Notes under the pieces: generated by a model
What the model was told of the DNA's origin: nothing
Database searches by the model: none
What the model saw: only the letters and a program-made list of their open reading frames with translations
Assembly (NCBI RefSeq): GCF_002443255.2
Contig: NW_019211456.1
Location: 12,670,229-12,734,228 of the forward strand
DNA length: 64,000 nucleotides
Reading direction: 5' to 3'
Source of the DNA: Varroa destructor
Taxonomy: Eukaryota; Arthropoda; Arachnida; Mesostigmata; Varroidae
Translations under genes and position numbers: made by a program
Part shown: in pieces, positions 13,134-26,901 of the stretch
Layout of the letters: every line of letters starts with the position of its first letter
Position numbering within the stretch: the first letter of the stretch is position 1

Positions 13134-16100
13134 TAAACCGTGCCTTTAGACATCACTAGAAATACTCAATCTGAACAAGACCCACTTTTTAGGAGTTTTA
13201 CCAGCATCACGACAGAGTTCGATAGACTAATCGTGACAGGAATCAACAAACTACGCAACTACACGGACCTCAACATCTGAAGTAAAGGTCAATCAATGGT
13301 GGGCTCAATGATAAGACGGCGGGCGACAAGTCTTTTCTGTACGTCTGATTCCTTACTATCAGTAAATATTTTTAGATACGTCAAAAGGCACCAGAAAAGC
13401 CCGCTTCAAAGAAACATGTCCTTATCTATGTATGAACGCATCTAATGTTCAGCTCGATTCACGGTAAAGATTCAACTATGACCATATACAACATAAATTT
13501 TAGTCTCGTAGCCTAAGTTTGCTAACTGGCGAAAAGTCAGTTAGAATAGGTTACTTCAGACAAAATAACATATAAGATATTTTCAGAGCGGATCAATTCG
13601 TCAATGAAAAATTACTCACAGATTCCTTGGAGTAATTTATAAAAAAAAAAAAAAAAAAGAAAGAAAAAGTTATTTTCAACTTCTTCGAGTGCCATTCCAA
13701 CTTGACCGAAAGTTGATTTCTACTCGTCCTTTTATTTAGTTCGATCGTCCACTAGAGGTTTTATTCAGAACTAAATAGTACAATAAGCGTAATGTTCTTT
13801 TTGATTGCTTAGTACTGGTTATACATCAGTCATACAGTGTTATTTTGTAGAAGTATTGCGCCCGTGGATAGGTAAACAGCTGGAAATATTTTCAATGCCA
13901 ATAAAAGACGGTGCCGTAATTTAAAAGACTAGAGCGTAAGTCGAACAGCTACGAGATGACGTAAAGGCCGCCTGTAGTACAGTACAAGAGGAGCACTATA
14001 AGCTTTTTCGGTCAAGGCCGCCAACTTAACCTGCTTTCAAGTACTACTTTATGAGAAGATCGACTGCGTTAGATATTAGAGTGTAGCCCCGTTTCTTTGC
14101 GCTTAACTAGCATGGCCATCGTACTTTACCTGAATGCAAAAAAGTTCATTCGCTGTTGAGTACTCATACTTAAGGAAGAAAATAGGCAATGCCTGCGGAG
14201 GTATCCAGATAAATGAATCGGATAAAACTATAGCCCCAAGCTGCACCGTGCTAAAGGGCTAGGCCGGATGTCACGATCTAAGCAAGATGCGTAGCGCAAT
14301 GGCAAGTGGTAGGGAATCATTCTGATGACAAATAGATCAGCAAACGTTGCATAGTTCCACACAATAGCCACACGTGATAAGATACAACGCCATATAAAAA
14401 TCGTGTCGTATTATATTTGTCTTATTTGTACTATATTTGTTTTGTCGTATAAGTTTTATACGCTTGGGCACACCTTGTTACGAATGCTACAGTGACATCT
14501 ACATTTGTACGTCTGAACACATCGACTGTGTTGTTTTAGTTCGACATATGCTGTAAATACGTCGGTTACTTTTTATTGCATTACAAATAGATGATCCATG
14601 CTGTCACTACCAAAAGCCTCATCCGTTTACTTTTATATTAACGGCCGTTGCTACCTGCTTCGAAAGAGTTGGAGTAGAGTATTGTAGTACTTCAGAAAAG
14701 AACCCGTCAAGAACTTCCTCCTCCTCCTATATATATCCGCCATCACCTATACATTAGTATGATGAAAACGTGTACGGTGAATTCGCTTGTCTCGCTTATG
14801 TTTGCATGGGTGACCGACGACGAGAAAATTGGATAGGCTTGAAAGGTATGTCTTCGAGCACTGTCTGAAGGGTTCGTGAGCAGAAAGGTGAACGACAGCT
14901 CGTTCATTTCCAAATCACACCTCATCAACAGGGAGCCGCCGCTTCCACGGTGTCGAGAACAGATCATTCTGATCTAGCTCGCTTTTCAGGAGATTGTCTT
15001 TATATATAAACGTAATGTCTTCGCTGAACACAACAGCAACTGTCATACCTCAGATATGACACACGGTTGGAGCTTTGCTTGATAAAAACTTCTTCCATAC
15101 ACACGCATTTAGTCGTATGAAGGGATTTTATATGTGTATCTGTGAAAAGATGCGCAGTCGATAACTATTTTTAGCCAAAAAAAACGCACCACCATTATTC
15201 CACCGTAATCATTCTATTCATATCCTAAGAAATACACGAATCCATCAAAACATAGTGTAAGTTCCGTATTCACAAGCTAGAATGGCTTCGAGAAAAAACT
15301 AGTGCACCCTCAAGCGATCGAGCCTATTCAGCTTCAGTCATGGAACTCCTTTTCCGAACTCCTCCTACATTCGGAAGCCCTATTCCAATCAAGCCTAACT
15401 GTAGACGAGCTCGAAATTCTATTACCTTAATATTAGAATTACACGTGAATGTGCTATATAGTTATTTCGAATAACCCCTAAGAAAGCAATTAGTACGCGA
15501 CTCGGACAATCTTAGGTAATTTAGGTTATGCTTTCCCCGCAACCATCCGCTTTGAAACGTAGGAACGAATCGGTAGCACAAATCCTTTCCTATATAATTT
15601 AGTCGGCGAAAGGTAATGATTTAAATTAGCCGGCTCGTTCCACCGCAAAGGTGGCCTTCCTTAATCGTTCTATGGCTAACAGATTGCGTTGGTAGTGAAT
15701 CTGCAACGAAGCATGAATATTCTTCCCGCCACTTGGAGCAACGACATGACCTGATCTAGACACGGTCGTCAGCACTTCCATTTTCCTGCCGATTTCAACC
15801 AGGTCCTCTCAATCACAGGAGTGTGTCAAATCTAGCGGAAATAGTTGCGGTATGCAATTGGCCTGCCGTTACCTGACTTTTCTTCGTAGGGTAAGCTGGC
15901 CTAGGCATCTTGGCGTTTTTGCCTAACCACATTAGCTTTTCTTTGGCAGCCGATGACACTCTAACGCCCATGCAGCACACGTATCGGAGCTCCGCTCAGG
16001 AGACACACACTGCCGATGCACTCGAGGACGGTAGTATCTAACCACAAGGCTTACGACTGTCATAAGCATGATTTTATTATAGACTTATGCTCGCGTTCTT

Positions 16101-18228
16101 TTTAACGTTTGTAAATTCCGTCGTGGTGAAAAATTGACAGTCTATATATTTATACGTGCGTTTGATTAATAATAAATGAATGATACGTTCTGTGGAAGCT
16201 TTACCACAATACTGTGAGAAGGTTAACGCTTGCTCGGGCAAACTAGTCGACTATCTCGATGAATTTTGTTTTTTTTTTTTTCATAACAGCAAACGTTTTA
16301 CTATCTGATAATTGCAAGAGACGAACCTATGCGCTGTTATTCCGCTGAGGTCGCTTGTTAGACCCGCAACTAGCTTTATTATGTTCGAAACGAGACACTG
16401 AATTCAAATTCTAACCGCGTAACACTGCTTCGTAACAAAACTGTGAAATATGTTTGAGTTCGTTTGGATAGAAGGCCACAGTTTGTAAGCGGCAATCAAG
16501 GATGGTCGGGAGCATCTCAAGAGAAACGAAAGATCACTTTCAAATGCTCATATGTTTCCTTCGTGCTACGCAACACTTCAGCTTTAAATTAAGATTGCGA
16601 AAACCGGAAGAGCAATAGCTCGTCCGAGCGTTGTCCGGAAAGAAAGCATCGATTTGCGAATGGCAAATGTCGAAATTAAACTTCGCTCAGGTTGTCTCAA
16701 TACCCAACACAGGTATACGCATTTGGTATGAAAGTTTACACACCTTATAAAATAGTCTAAGAACGCGATAACGTGGAAAATGAATGGTATAGTTCATAGA
16801 TTTGAAACAAGTTTGGTCCTCTAACGAGCGTATCGAAACTAACATTGCAATATGAGAATAATATGGCAAAGAACAGCCAAGTAATAACGGCAATAGTGAA
16901 GGAATGTATAATAGTGTTTCTATTGTTGTCACTTTGTTACTGTTTGTACAGCGTTACATTTATAGCATTTCTAAGGGCGAAAGCATCATTTTCTGAAGCC
17001 AAAGCTTCATGTAAGCTGTGTCCTAAAGTCATTTCCCTTGAAAGAGCAATTCTCCCCTGAAAGCTTTATCAGGAATAGCTGCATCGGTGCCGTGAACACT
17101 CATCTTCATTCTTCTCTTACACCAGAGTGCCTTATGACCGCTCGATATCTACCTGTTTTTTGTTATTGTTTTTCCACGTTTCCCGTCTACTGTTTTGATT
17201 TCCTTATTGCATCTGTGCGATTAAATGTTGCGGCAGCGATCAAAACACCGATCACGACATTGGGGGCAGTAACACGCGCAGAAGACAGATGGACGTAAAT
17301 TTCTGCTGGCAAAACCCTGCTAAGATCGTCAACAGTCTAAATCTGCTACAAGTCCTCTGTAAGATAATAGAGCGTAATGGGAGAAATGTCAACAATGGAC
17401 ACTGGATACATAACATCACCCGACCTAGAGTACAAGGCATAAAAACTAATCATATTCCGAATAAGTCGCACAATGCAAGTTACTCAATCAAATTTGATCA
17501 TGTTCCCAGGTTGTTTGCCCCTCTGCCATAAAACGAATCCGCTTTTTGGTGCTCATATGGATAGCACTATGCACTTGATGCATTCGTTTCATGATCGTAT
17601 GTATATTCAGTTCCTTTGCCAAAATTTTTTCAATGGATACCTCACTTTAGTGGACAGACACCTGAACTATACCTTATTTTGACTATGCCCATTTTACGTT
17701 CACTGTACATTTATAACCAAGCGAGCACGCTAAAACTCTGCGTAAATATCGATAGGCTTAAAAGGACAGATCTATTGCAGGCGATGAGAATTTTGAAAGA
17801 CCTGTAGCGCAACGGTTGCGCCCCCTAGCCAAGAACGTATTTTTAGAAGAGCGTGTTCTGTTCTCGACGAGCAGAATGTCCTTCAATTGGGTGGAGTATT
17901 ATTCTACCTGAGCACATACGCGTCGGTCAACGTAATTGTTAGCCATCCGTTTGTTAAAAACGAGCACTTTTATTGCACGTCACGTAAACTTCCTGTGCGT
18001 TTCAAATAATAATTAATCGATGAAAGAGGCACGAGAGTACGCAAGACGTATCGACGATTTGCGTATAATCAAACTGTTCTGTTTTCGCACAAAGCGGTTA
18101 TCGAGCGCTCTATCAGCGGAGCCTACGTGGGTTGCTCTACTTTTATGAGGCAACATAGTAAAGACCAAGATAACACAGTTCCCAACCGATTTAAATAAGG
18201 CCAGCAGTTAAACAGATAGAATTATGCT
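13134..18228. other. Intergenic; no supported gene
   Basis: Several 60-85 codon frames occur (for example 14967-14743 minus and 16845-17298 plus), but none has a recognised motif or clear splice framing. Confidence 0.55.
13640..13658. repeat. Poly(A) run
   Basis: An A run of about 18 nt followed by GAAAGAAAAAG, possibly a retroposon tail, though no body was recognised upstream. Confidence 0.85.
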
Positions 18229-18285
18229 CCGATAGGCGATAGTGCAGTGGTTAGGGACCTACTTGACTGTACAGCTTCGGAAAAG
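18229..18285 (+). repeat. tRNA-like A-box fragment, probable SINE head
   Basis: The segment holds GATAGTGCAGTGGTTAG, a perfect A box (TAGTGCAGTGG at 18239-18249), then ACCTACTTGACTGTACAG and a CTTCGG that could be a decayed B box. This is the usual look of a tRNA-derived SINE 5' end. The body and tail were not delimited. Confidence 0.4.
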
Positions 18286-18607
18286 AAGTAGCCAGCACAT
18301 TTCGACAATGCAATGTTATATCGTCCGTAGGAGTAGTGCGCAGCTGATAAGATAAAACAACTAAACAATAACATGTTCTCTTTGGTTCTGTTGCTTATAA
18401 CCGATCTGCAACTCCATGATAAAACCACATCGAGCCAATGGTGCAGGCATATGAAACATATTGTAAAAACTAGGTATTGCTATCTCATGGATAAATTGCA
18501 CCCCCATATATGAGTCCCCCATATGTTCGTCGCACATCATCATAGAGCGATTGGAAGTGGCAGGCACCCCCTTCCCTCGCCTTTATGCATTGTAAGGTCC
18601 CATATCA

Positions 18608-18691
18608 AGCATCTACCACTAAGGCAAGCGTTAATGCCACTGCGACGAATAGTCGACAAAGCGTAGCCGAGCGAACATGCCAGTGCATCAT
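18608..18691 (-). CDS. Possible signal-peptide-encoding first exon
   Basis: Within a GC-rich island (about 18590-18930), a minus-strand ATG-ATG opens a 28-codon frame: MMHWHVRSATLCRLF, then a run of Val, Ala and Leu residues, then TGA. The layout (short charged N-terminus, hydrophobic core) is that of a signal peptide. A donor-like GTAGAT lies at 18616-18611, in phase 0 after residue 25, so the exon could splice before the stop. Other frames on both strands are also open across the island, including an 80-codon plus-strand frame from 18585, so the assignment is tentative. Confidence 0.2.
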
Positions 18692-20250
18692 CCACGGCGG
18701 TACGCGTTGTCTGAGAAACGTCAGCAGCACTTGTGTTGATGCTTTTACTGGCTCGGCCAATGGGGGTACGCGAAGTCGAGCGGGAATGGAACTTAGCCTG
18801 CTTTGTCGCGCAGTTAAGGCTTGACAGTCAACAGAGTCAGTCGAACGTAGTAGGTAGCAATATTTACCGGGAAAAATCTGTCCTTTTTGAGCTGCCTGCT
18901 GTCTCTTTTTGTTGTCTTACAATGTAGGTATATCTTGAGTTTGCGAGTTGGTGAGCCGGACGAGCAGCCAGACAGAACGTCTCTTTACAAACGTATCTTA
19001 AGAGTGCGTCAGAGTTAGGCGAAGAGTACTAAGTAGCGCGGTCTTGATTTCCCGTGTCCAACTAGAGCTTTAGTACACACGAAGAATAAACAATGTACAG
19101 ACGAATCTATAAAGGTGGAGGTTACTATCAAATACATATGTTTAAATACGCAAAAGTGTAAAACGAGTAACTTTATTACAAAGCTTAGTCAAACACATTT
19201 TAAGCGTCAATGACTAACTGTATGAAAAAGATTAAATCAAAATATATTGACCAGATGCAAGGCGTTTTAGCAGGCCATGGTTGCGAATTACTTTTCGGGT
19301 CTCCTAACCTTTAATCTTGTCCTGCATACCGTTTCGCATCGAGAATTAACAAAAACCAAGCAGTCAAATAAGTTTCAAGTAAGCAGTATTACCTGCACCT
19401 CCGTGCAGACATGAAAGCCGCTATGGAGGGTTGCTGATGTTCGCACTAGGTGCGGGGGGAATGTCGGCTGCGAAGTTTTCCCGCGATGACTCCCGAGCTG
19501 AGTTTTTATGCTTACGGTGATTTGACATTTGGTACGTTGGAAGGACACGTTACAAAAACCGCCGAACTTTATCCTATACACGAAACTATTGAGTAACTTT
19601 GTATAGCCACTATCACGCCCTTTTGAGAATTTGTCGCTTCTTGAAAAGATACTCAGTCTATAATGCTACATCGGTTATTGATTCTCACGATAGTTCATTT
19701 CTATTCCTAGCTTCCGCGTACATTTCCCTCTTTACAGTATCTACTCGTAAAACATAAATATATGGTAACTGGCTTAGTACATTTCTTACCTGAAGCCTCC
19801 AAAAATTCTAAGTAATCGTCATTGGCAGTATTCATGGATTTCGTCAGGGATCTTCTCTTGTGTTATTCAGATATTTAAAAACATTGCTTTTGCAAGGTGC
19901 TTTTCGAAGATAATTAGTTTTCTATTACAGTCAGAATCAGTTTTTCAAAAGCGAAGTCTGATAGACTGGAAGTGGCATCATCAGCCGCTCGATATTAGTG
20001 TACACCGTCATATTACAGCGGTTATAGCTTTAAACGAGCTCTCGAAAAAACCTTTGCTTGACAAGGCTTAAGTTTCCGCTAGATTTTAATAGCGTAACGG
20101 GGAAATTCGCGCTCCATCTAACCGACTGCTGCTAGTTACGACGACAACGCTCCCAGCGATGAAGGATCTCATCGACAACGCACAATACCTATAAGTGCAA
20201 TGAGTCCAAAATGAAAGACCTTTTTTTCGCATGATATGCGAGAGCTTAGT

Positions 20251-20469
20251 TCAATACGGCGTGAAATCGCTGGATGGCCGCCATCGCTTTTGCATGTTTC
20301 GAGTCCCCTTGAAAGCTAAGGCGCAGGCGGACAGAATCCGCCTTTCCTGAAGGTTCTGAGCTCTCAACGTGAAGTGGCTGGGTTCCACAGGCCCTTTGAC
20401 GGCAGGCAATTTTTTCCTCTTTTTGGAGAGGACCTGCTTAACGTCGAAGCTCACCGACGGCATAATCAC
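20251..20469 (-). CDS. Short GC-rich ORF, 72 aa, hypothetical basic protein
   Basis: The frame begins MIMPSVSFDVKQVLSKKRKK and ends SSDFTPY. Third codon positions are mostly G or C over the first half (CCG TCG GTG AGC TTC GAC), which contrasts with the AT-rich surroundings and is the main argument for coding. The protein is Lys/Arg-rich (KKRKK at about 16-20), has no membrane helix, and matches no family I recognise. It could be a lone exon, a small protein gene, or a fragment of a decayed gene. No clear poly(A) signal or donor was seen. Confidence 0.3.
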   Translation of the reverse strand: MIMPSVSFDVKQVLSKKRKKLPAVKGPVEPSHFTLRAQNLQERRILSACALAFKGTRNMQKRWRPSSDFTPY

Positions 20470-21179
20470 AATCGTTAATCGCTAATGATGATCGATAATC
20501 TTACTTTTCCCCATGCTATTTTCTCGTTGATACTGTCGACGTTTCCTGCTGCCGTGTCTTCATGCCTAGTTTATAGATTTTTACCAAGCTAACTAAGTAC
20601 AGATTACTTTAGCGTACTGTCAGCGATAGGCACTTAATGTAGATTAAATAATTTCTTTTCTAATATTAATAATACTGTCAGGAAATGAATACGTGGAAAG
20701 ACAATTTGCCTTCTCGACTGACGTTCTAAATTCACTGATAGTTAAAGCTAAGCCTATCCGCATCACTCTTAATCCTTCAATGAAGACAAAACAGGTCGTA
20801 GCGATATACCGAATAGAATAGCTGCAACGACTATCGTTCCATCTTTAATTTTCGTGATAATTCTAGCAGGTTGGCAGAATACTCCAAAATAAATATGAAA
20901 CAGGGTAGCAAACATGGGACCTTTGTGCAGAAGGATTTAATGAAGATTTTTCATTCTAACAATAGTAAAAGTTAGATCTCGAACGGAATGTCTTTTACAT
21001 TCACGATCTGTGACTTACTTGTCTAATTTCGCTTGGAGTGGTTTTCTCCTTGACCCTTCTTCGGTATTGGACGTCTTCTGAAATCCTATTGCGAATTGTT
21101 CCGCTTGTTAGCGATATGATTAGCCCTATAGTAGATAGTGCTAGAAAGAAGCAGGATTTTTTTTTTATATTCCTGAATA

Positions 21180-21195
21180 CGCCGCTTCGGCGGCG
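21180..21195. repeat. GC hairpin with UUCG tetraloop
   Basis: CGCCGC-TTCG-GCGGCG is a perfect 6-bp GC stem closed by C(UUCG)G, the most stable RNA tetraloop type, inside otherwise AT-rich DNA. Confidence 0.55.
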
Positions 21196-24100
21196 ATTAT
21201 CTGAAGACGCTTACTTCTAAGAAGGTAAGAAAGCTAAAACATTGACTGCTGCATTGTACGTGTTGTCTAGAAAAACACTGTTATTGTTCTAAACAGGTTG
21301 TGCTTAAAACAATTTACCAAATTAATAATAAATTAACGAAATGTTTAACATCACAGAACGAGTTCATTATCCAAGACACTTTTTGCTTTTATTTTAAATC
21401 ATATTTAATAGCACCATCCGACAATAATTTAAAATATAATCTATGAAAGACTTGTTCCGTGTCGGCTTATATTTTGGTAATAAAAACCTTGTATATGCTA
21501 TATAACGAAATAATTTTAAAAAAATAATCCAACTTGATGGTGGAAGATTACATATTGACTACAAGTTCTCATAAAATGGAAATAACATATTGTAGCAGTA
21601 AATGGATAACCCAGCGGATCATCGTCGAACGGAACCGTGTCCCACTTAGGAAATTGATAATTTATATCTACTATAACGAACATTTTTTTTTGTGATTTTC
21701 GGTCGTTTTGTCGAGCAAAAATGTTATATAAAGGCTCGAGTTTGAACTCGTAGTTACACGGGCCAGAAAAGGCCAGCGTATCAAACGACCGAGGTAAAGC
21801 GCTGTAATCATTATGAAATAGCAATATAAAAAAAATACCATAAAGTAATCTATATACTTACATACTTCTGTATTGCGCATGCAGTTAGTGCCTTTCGAAC
21901 ACTGCTGCCCCACTACCTTTTAAAGTTTACAATATGTTCGACCCATAAAATGGTCCTATATGGAATCGCGTCCTGATCGCCGTAGCCGCAGGCCTCGAAT
22001 GAGTGAGAGCACTATTTAGCACGAGACAGATTCATCACAATTTGGAGAAAATATATAGCTGCACTTTTTTTCATTTACACGCCAACATTTAATCCTACGA
22101 ATCGCCTTCTCCTGTTTCTGGTCACGCTCTTATTTGCAGTCGATAACGAACGCCCAAACATCAACGACGTTTGACTGAAGAGGTCGCCATTGCTGACATT
22201 CTATCTAGATATATTCATACCTCTAACAGTCATCTCTACTAGCAGACAGCATTGTGCAACCGATTCCGTCGACGTATCTGTTTTTCCAAGGCACTTGCAA
22301 TTGTTGCCCGTGTCTTTTATATGTCTATTAACATCATAAAGGGTAAGGCTATGCTGTAAGGTCAGTAAAGTAATTCTGAGGAATAGGATCGCTGATACTA
22401 GCCATTCATTTTTCTACGTAACTAAATAATTGTGCAGTAATCGGGGTACGCACTATTATTACTAACGACGCTTCACAAGTTTCCGATGTCTGAATTATCT
22501 TGTCCAAATGTTGCCTTATGCTTACTTTGGAAGGAGCATACGTGGTATAAGCCAAGTCTGCTAGAACTATTTTTTATCGCGGGAGTTGAACTAAAAGAGC
22601 AGAATTGAACTTTTAGTTGAACGGAACCGCCGTGGACTGAACGTTAACTTGTAGAAAATAGCCACAGAAAACGCTTGGTCTGATTTGAAATATTGTCGGT
22701 CGAAGACTTATCTGCAATTTATATCTGAGTGAACTATGTTGAAACGATATATGGCCTTTAAAGTGGGAATAGCAACATCTGATGGTTATTTCCAGGTCGG
22801 TAGCCTGTATAGATATAAATGAACCTAGATTGATCGCAGTGCCATTGACGGGAAACTAACATGTGATTACCCGTAAAGCTTACATATTTTCTGGCCTGTA
22901 TCTGCAGAACGAACTGAGTGGAAAAACGCGCGGTGAAGGTTTTATGGTCAAACAGCGGATTCATTGGAAATGCTATCGGTTCGAGATCGATATCTGGTCT
23001 GCGATTATAAAGCAGACAGAGTGGAAATTCTTTCACCCAATGATTTACTTTGTTCGGTAGTAAGTTAGCTTAGTTAACAGAGTTCCGGAAGATTTAATAA
23101 GTAACTGCTTGATTATGACTGTTACGGCCCTGCAATGGATGCACCGTCATTTACTGGACCGGTTTAAGTGGATTTAAATTTTACTTTTAAGAGCGTCCTC
23201 AAGCGTTGGATTTGCTTGTTTTTCACAGAAATATGTGGCAAGAACTGGCTTCCACGTTTTTATCAAAACATGGTCTCATGTTGAAAGGGTGTAGCATGTC
23301 GTTGCACTCCCTGCGCACTTGTGTTTTAGAGATTGCAGTAGCCACAGTTCTATCATGCCTATTCCGAGACATATTTGTCACCAATTCTGAAAACGTCTTA
23401 GGGAAAAGGGGGCCTTTTTATACCGTTTATTTCGATTTTTTGAGGTATTAAGCGATCGAATCCAATGTTTGTTGTTATGTGTCGTTTGCCCTTAGTAACG
23501 ATTGTATCCGACATCATTTCTATCAAAATAAAAAGTTCTCCATAACATGAGCCAAAATGACAGGTTGACACGTGAGTTGGTTGACGTTATAAAACCAATG
23601 ATCTCTGATCTAAGGTGTTTGACTGAAATGGTTGTCTTAATCTGCTGTTTGTTTGCAATTGATAGAATTAGACACGGGTTGTACAGATTGGTGAGCCCGT
23701 GAAATCCTCCGACAGACCACTTTTCGCTCAGTTTTTTGTGCATGAAAGAGAAAGGCTAGTTAACGCTAATCCCATTCAGTAACAAATCTTTAAAGCAAGA
23801 CGGTTGAGAGTGAGTTATTTTTCAATGGAACTTCTAACGCCATTTGTTTCTAGGCTGCCAACAGAAAGTGCAATTACTTTGATAATGATAACTTCGACGC
23901 ATACTTCAATGAAGGTTAATTTCAATTCACTAGTAAGTAGTTCAATTCATGTGGGGAACATGATGGTCTTCAATCCAAATCTAAATAGGCTGTAACCAGA
24001 TCTTTTCTTGAATACAAGCTTGCCTGGACTACTTAGAATGAAGCTTATAATTCCGCTCTTATGTGGAGTATGATTGAATAAAAATCAGTTTGTATATCAC

Positions 24101-25321
24101 TATCATGATTAAAATATCTACTAGAGCTTATTTTCATGTGTATGAAAAATTATCTTTTTCTCAAAATTTTTTTTGATATGAACCTCAGAGATCGATATTT
24201 TATAAACACATCCGGCCGTATGCAACAGCTCGATAAAGTGGAAATATGGTCGGCTCAATAACGGAAATTGGGGAGTTCCGACGCAAATTTGTAGAAAATA
24301 GAACGTTAAGACGACATCTTCAAGCCGAAATCTTTAAAAGAAACAAATCGTTCAGGGGTATTTTTTTTATGCACGACCAAATTACCCTCTAACACGCACA
24401 TACATGAAGAGAATAATTCTATGCCACAATAATAAGGCTCAGAAACATTGGTGCCTCTCTATTGAATCACATGCACCATGCCATTCATGTACTAATACAC
24501 TGACAATTCCATATTTTGTGATTTACGATTACACATCTTCGTTAAAGCCACGAAGGTAACAATTTGGCCTACTATTAGCCTACTTTTATACATCACAGTT
24601 TTTACCTTAAATAATAGCCTTATTGTTTAGTTGCCTTTATTACTTGACATCATTCTCGCAGGAGACACATTCGTTTCAAATCCTTCTAGTTAAGATCAAT
24701 TTTTTAATTTGGGGGCAGCTTGCCGGCTTAAACCTAGCTAGGCTCCATTCCAACAACCAGGAACAGCTGCTACGTAGTTCAGCAATGCTTTATGTTTAGA
24801 GGGTCCTCGCATCCACAAAGCATTGAAGGTCACACAGTGTTGTAGATGAACATGAGCACAAAGCGCACAGGTCTTCGCAACAAAGTAAAGAAAGAATTAT
24901 TATTAAAGGCACACTCCGGATAAAGGCAGGTCAATAAAACCAATGGATAAACACTTTTGATTTTTTTTTAATACAATAACAACGAAGACAGATTTGCTAA
25001 TAGAGATATGAGCAGTTTTCAGCTTGGACGGATCTAAATTAAACTGGAGCTTAACTGCAGTTGTTAACTTTATGCTACTGAAATAGCGAAAACAAGATTA
25101 AAATATATTAACATAATGTATCGGAACTTGAGGGATCGACGTTCAACGATTCCTACAGTCTTTCCCAATATCTAATAAAAAAAAAAAACTCTCAAGTTAA
25201 ACAATATTTTCCGTTATTTCCACTTGGTGAATGCACACTTTACAACAATAGGATTTATCTACAAGTTTGATGTTATTTGCTATTTTAGATCGAAGTTTGA
25301 GTCTTCTGTAAAAAAAAAAAA

Positions 25322-25348
25322 AATTAAAAGTTTTACAAACTTTTAATT
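25322..25348. repeat. Perfect 12-bp hairpin with 3-nt loop
   Basis: AATTAAAAGTTT and its exact reverse complement are separated by TAC, directly after a run of A residues. The stem is AT-rich. No gene adjoins it. Confidence 0.6.
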
Positions 25349-26884
25349 AGCTGAATTTTTCTCCAAATATAATTCAACGTTCAGGACCTTGCTGGTTAAA
25401 CGAGATTTTGTTACAAAGTCAGAAATTTAGCCAAAATTATTCACGACATGTTACGAAAAATTTTCTCGTAAAAGTCTATTTTGGAGATTCGTTCGAACCG
25501 TGTTGCGCTCTGAATGCTTGCTTTCAGTCATTTGTAGGAGATGGACAGATCTTTTTCACGAAATATTCTCCCTGTTGAACAGGTACGCTAAACAGGAGTA
25601 ACAAAGACCAATCATTCAGAGATCGGTTTTAGCCAAGTCGAAGTAACTTGCGTTGCTCTTCCTTTGTCGACACGCATTTGAAAATAGTGGGATGTGTGGT
25701 ACGTCAGCGCTGATTCTAGTTAGTAACTGGCCCCATTTTCGTTAGCGTGTAATGACAGTGCGAACTGTGCACTACCGAGATGAAGAGCAGAAGAGAGGCA
25801 GACCCCCTTTCGCAGCATAATTAGATGAGGATAATTCGGTTAACGTAAATAATCATATTTGCTTAATTAACGAACAAGCTAAACGACGAATGTCCTTTTG
25901 AATCAACAGCATGCTCTGGCCGAAAGCGGTGGCAATGGCTATAGCTACAGCCAGGGATAGCCGGCAAAGGGTGGATAAGATCCCGTTGCGTGCGGCACGC
26001 TGTAAAGTTTCTAACTAATTCAATGGCAAATTTACCATCGCAGGACAATCTGCCGCCTCACGAAGAGCTTGTTAGTGATCTCAAGCTTTGAACTGAAGCA
26101 ATCCCGAGAACGGGTAGAGCATTATTGGCCACGGTGGAATAGTCCGCCATCTGTTGTTAATTATCTAAGATTCGTTGCCGTTAGTGATGAATATTAATTC
26201 TTTACACCCACACATATATTAAATGTTAACGCTATAAGAGCAGGTATTTTGACCGCTTTTCCAAACGCTTTAGTCATTAGTATAAATTGCATTTTTATGC
26301 AATTTCATTAGCTCCTTTTTACTGCGTTCCGCGATCTGCTGCGACCTGCTCGTCGAAATAGGCCACGCTAGTCAATTTTTTTCCTGTTTCATCTCTTCAT
26401 CGTCGAGATATTTGACTTTTAGTATTGCAGTGTCTTCTCACTGCGGCTGGCATGCAGTCACGCATTGTGGACGTTTATCATTCAGCAAGATTTAGCTAGG
26501 TGGTATTCCCGTATGACGAAGTACGTCAGCCAGATATTTGCCCTAATCCGCATAGGAGACCGAAGAGGCTTGAAATAATGGGCTAATTTCGAGTATAAAA
26601 GGACGGTAGATTTTCCTGAAGATATACGTGTTTTCGATTTTAAGCGTCCAAACCTAAAACCTGTCAACAACTATATACTAGTTCAGCTCAGAGAAGAGCT
26701 GCTTCCATTGGACGGTTACGCTATGCCATTTCCCAGCATGGCTGAATCATAATTCGAGAGCAAATAGCGTACCGTTGTAGCTGTCTCTGTGCGTTCGATG
26801 CATTTATTGCACGTTTCCAGCTTCTTCGCCCATGTTTTCCTTTAGTCCATCGATTAAGAGGTAGTACTATAGATAGCTACTTAG

Positions 26885-26901
26885 CCCAGCTCTCAGCTGG
26901 G
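26885..26901. repeat. Hairpin CCCAGCT-CTC-AGCTGGG followed by TTTT
   Basis: A perfect 7-bp stem with 3-nt loop followed on the plus strand by four T residues. It resembles a terminator hairpin, but no adjacent gene uses it and the DNA is eukaryotic. Confidence 0.45.

Noticed and set aside
14785..14850. Plus-strand ENWIGLK before a donor-like GTATGT, resembling a C-type lectin segment
   Set aside because: A four- to five-residue resemblance only. No conserved cysteine or calcium-site context was found around it.
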